DNA of 6,004 nt from an uncultured Coriobacteriales bacterium (GTDB lineage: Bacteria; Actinomycetota; Coriobacteriia; Coriobacteriales; Atopobiaceae): positions 1-6,004 of the forward strand of contig CAMZCV010000072.1 in the NCBI GenBank assembly GCA_947305035.1, written 5' to 3'. Positions 5,753 through 6,004 of the stretch are shown here, in pieces. Positions within the stretch are counted from its first letter, which is position 1; each line of letters begins with the position of its first letter. A program made the translations under genes and the position numbers. Below the pieces are notes generated by a model. That model saw only the letters and a program-made list of their open reading frames with translations, had not been told where the DNA came from and made no database searches.

Positions 5753-5770
5753 GATTCATGTGATTTCATG

Positions 5771-5788
5771 CGAAACACAGGTGTTACG
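5771..5788. repeat. 18-bp imperfect dyad
   Basis: CGAAACAC (5771-5778) and GTGTTACG (5781-5788) are inverted copies matching at seven of eight positions around a 2-bp centre. It could be part of an operator or a small hairpin; its position about 30-60 bp upstream of the predicted start near 5740 would suit an activator or a repressor. Nothing else supports a role. Confidence 0.35.
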
Positions 5789-5864
5789 AAGGGTACGGCA
5801 ACAGCGCATCGCTGCGTCACGTTGGGCAGCCGTCTCACGGGCTGTAAGGCTGCATTCTCTTCGT
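5786..5864 (-). ncRNA. Foldable GC-rich block, possible structured leader RNA
   Basis: ACGAAG (5786-5791) and CTTCGT (5859-5864) can close a 67-nt interior that holds two further hairpins. One is CAGCG/CGCTG (5802-5806 with 5810-5814, 3-nt loop). The other is CAGCCGT/ACGGGCTG (5827-5844, 3-nt loop, one bulged G), with an alternative GCAGCC/GGCTGC (5826-5831 with 5848-5853). This is a three-way-junction-like layout. It would be in the metY leader only if transcription starts upstream near 5887. I recognise no riboswitch class, and short GC-rich stems arise easily by chance at this base composition. Confidence 0.25.
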
Positions 5865-5876
5865 GCTGCATCGCCA

Positions 5877-5972
5877 AAACTACGCATTAGTTCTCTTTAG
5901 GAAAGAATTCGGCTTCTCTCAACTGGGGTATCTTGGATTACTTCTCCCGTAGAGAAAACTAATGCGTAGTTT
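5877..5972. repeat. Pair of 16-bp perfect inverted repeats, 64 bp apart
   Basis: AAACTACGCATTAGTT (5877-5892) recurs as its exact reverse complement at 5957-5972. Allowing a 2-nt insertion the match extends through TTCTCT, to about 20 bp per arm. Each copy is itself a dyad of AACTA and TAGTT around five bases, so these may be two copies of one operator in opposite orientation with centres about 80 bp apart. The 64 bp between them are AT-richer than the genes and contain a candidate promoter. Alternatives are termini of a very small mobile or invertible element. Confidence 0.6.
5894..5922 (-). promoter_or_regulatory. Candidate promoter between the inverted repeats
   Basis: The minus strand has TTGAGA (5922-5917), five of six to the -35 consensus, then a 17-bp spacer and TAAAGA (5899-5894), three of six to the -10 consensus. 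The predicted start near 5887 falls inside the inner copy of the AACTA-N5-TAGTT dyad, and the other copy sits about 35 bp upstream of the -35. If used, it would give metY a leader of about 350 nt containing all structures described. The weak -10 keeps this tentative. Confidence 0.3.
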
Positions 5973-6004
5973 GCACCGGTATTCCTGCCGAGAAAGACGT
6001 TCGT

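Larger units (their letters stand above)
5538..6004. other. 467-bp upstream region of metY without a confident protein gene
   Basis: No convincing conserved protein is encoded here on either strand. The region contains, from metY outward, the ribosome binding site, competing pairing segments (5588-5681), a possible leader peptide (5648-5719), a 19-bp palindrome, a weak 18-bp dyad, a foldable GC-rich block and a pair of long inverted repeats. It does not show the conserved core of SAM-I, SAM-II, SAM-IV or SAH riboswitches, nor the T-box AGGGTGGNACCGCG sequence, as far as can be judged by eye. Whatever gene lies beyond 6004 is unknown, so part of the region may serve a divergent gene. Confidence 0.7.

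Noticed and set aside
5716..5871. 51-codon minus-strand frame (MQHEENAALQPV...) whose TGA overlaps the leader ATG as ATGA
   Set aside because: The ATGA overlap is striking, but the frame has only a poor ribosome binding site, crosses the hairpins and palindrome, and shows no recognisable protein features. Kept as a possibility only if conserved in relatives.
5538..5880. Known SAM riboswitch, SAH riboswitch or T-box upstream of metY
   Set aside because: The conserved core sequences of these classes were looked for by eye on the minus strand and not found; a covariance search would be decisive.
5705..5890. 61-codon frame on the plus strand in the metY upstream region
   Set aside because: No ribosome binding site, no recognisable motif, and it runs through the palindrome and dyads; probably chance.

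Overview
The window reads as chromosomal DNA from a high-GC Gram-positive, most likely a Coriobacteriia-type actinobacterium (Collinsella/Olsenella-like). This is inferred from G+C-rich third codon positions, strong AGGAGG-type ribosome binding sites and the style of the proteins; no marker gene fixes the taxon. Every convincing gene lies on the minus strand, so transcription runs from high to low coordinates. No rRNA, tRNA, insertion sequence or CRISPR array is visible.

Layout in the direction of transcription: (1) 6004-5538 is a 467-bp leader/intergenic region unusually rich in dyads. It holds a 16-bp inverted-repeat pair, a foldable GC-rich stretch, a 19-bp perfect-arm palindrome, a possible 23-codon leader peptide and a set of mutually exclusive pairing segments. 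(2) 5537-4224 encodes an O-acetylhomoserine sulfhydrylase (MetY type). (3) After an 89-bp gap with a perfect TATAAT and a 28-bp palindrome comes a tightly packed three-gene unit: a VanZ-RDD polytopic membrane protein (4134-2905), a class M sirtuin (2892-2041) and a zinc-type macrodomain protein (2048-1257, overlapping the sirtuin gene by 8 nt). (4) An 87-bp gap carries a 10-bp-phased array of GATTCA boxes. It precedes an Orc1/Cdc6-like AAA ATPase with a C-terminal winged helix (1169-63), followed after 15 nt by the start of a probable GyrI-like protein (47 to beyond the window edge).

The biological centre is the sirtuin-macrodomain pair. By family knowledge, class M sirtuins (SirTM) transfer ADP-ribose from NAD+ to a protein and the partner zinc macrodomain removes it. 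In staphylococci and streptococci the target is a lipoylated GcvH-like carrier encoded in the same operon with a lipoate ligase. Here neither the carrier nor the ligase is adjacent; a VanZ-RDD membrane protein takes the first place in the operon. Whether that protein is a functional partner is inference from spacing only.

The most unusual non-coding features are the phased decamer repeats before the ATPase gene and the metY leader, where a short ORF ending in Cys-stop runs into competing RNA stems. Three candidate promoters in the window share one arrangement: a -10-like hexamer followed at once by a dyad. No function is proven for any of these.
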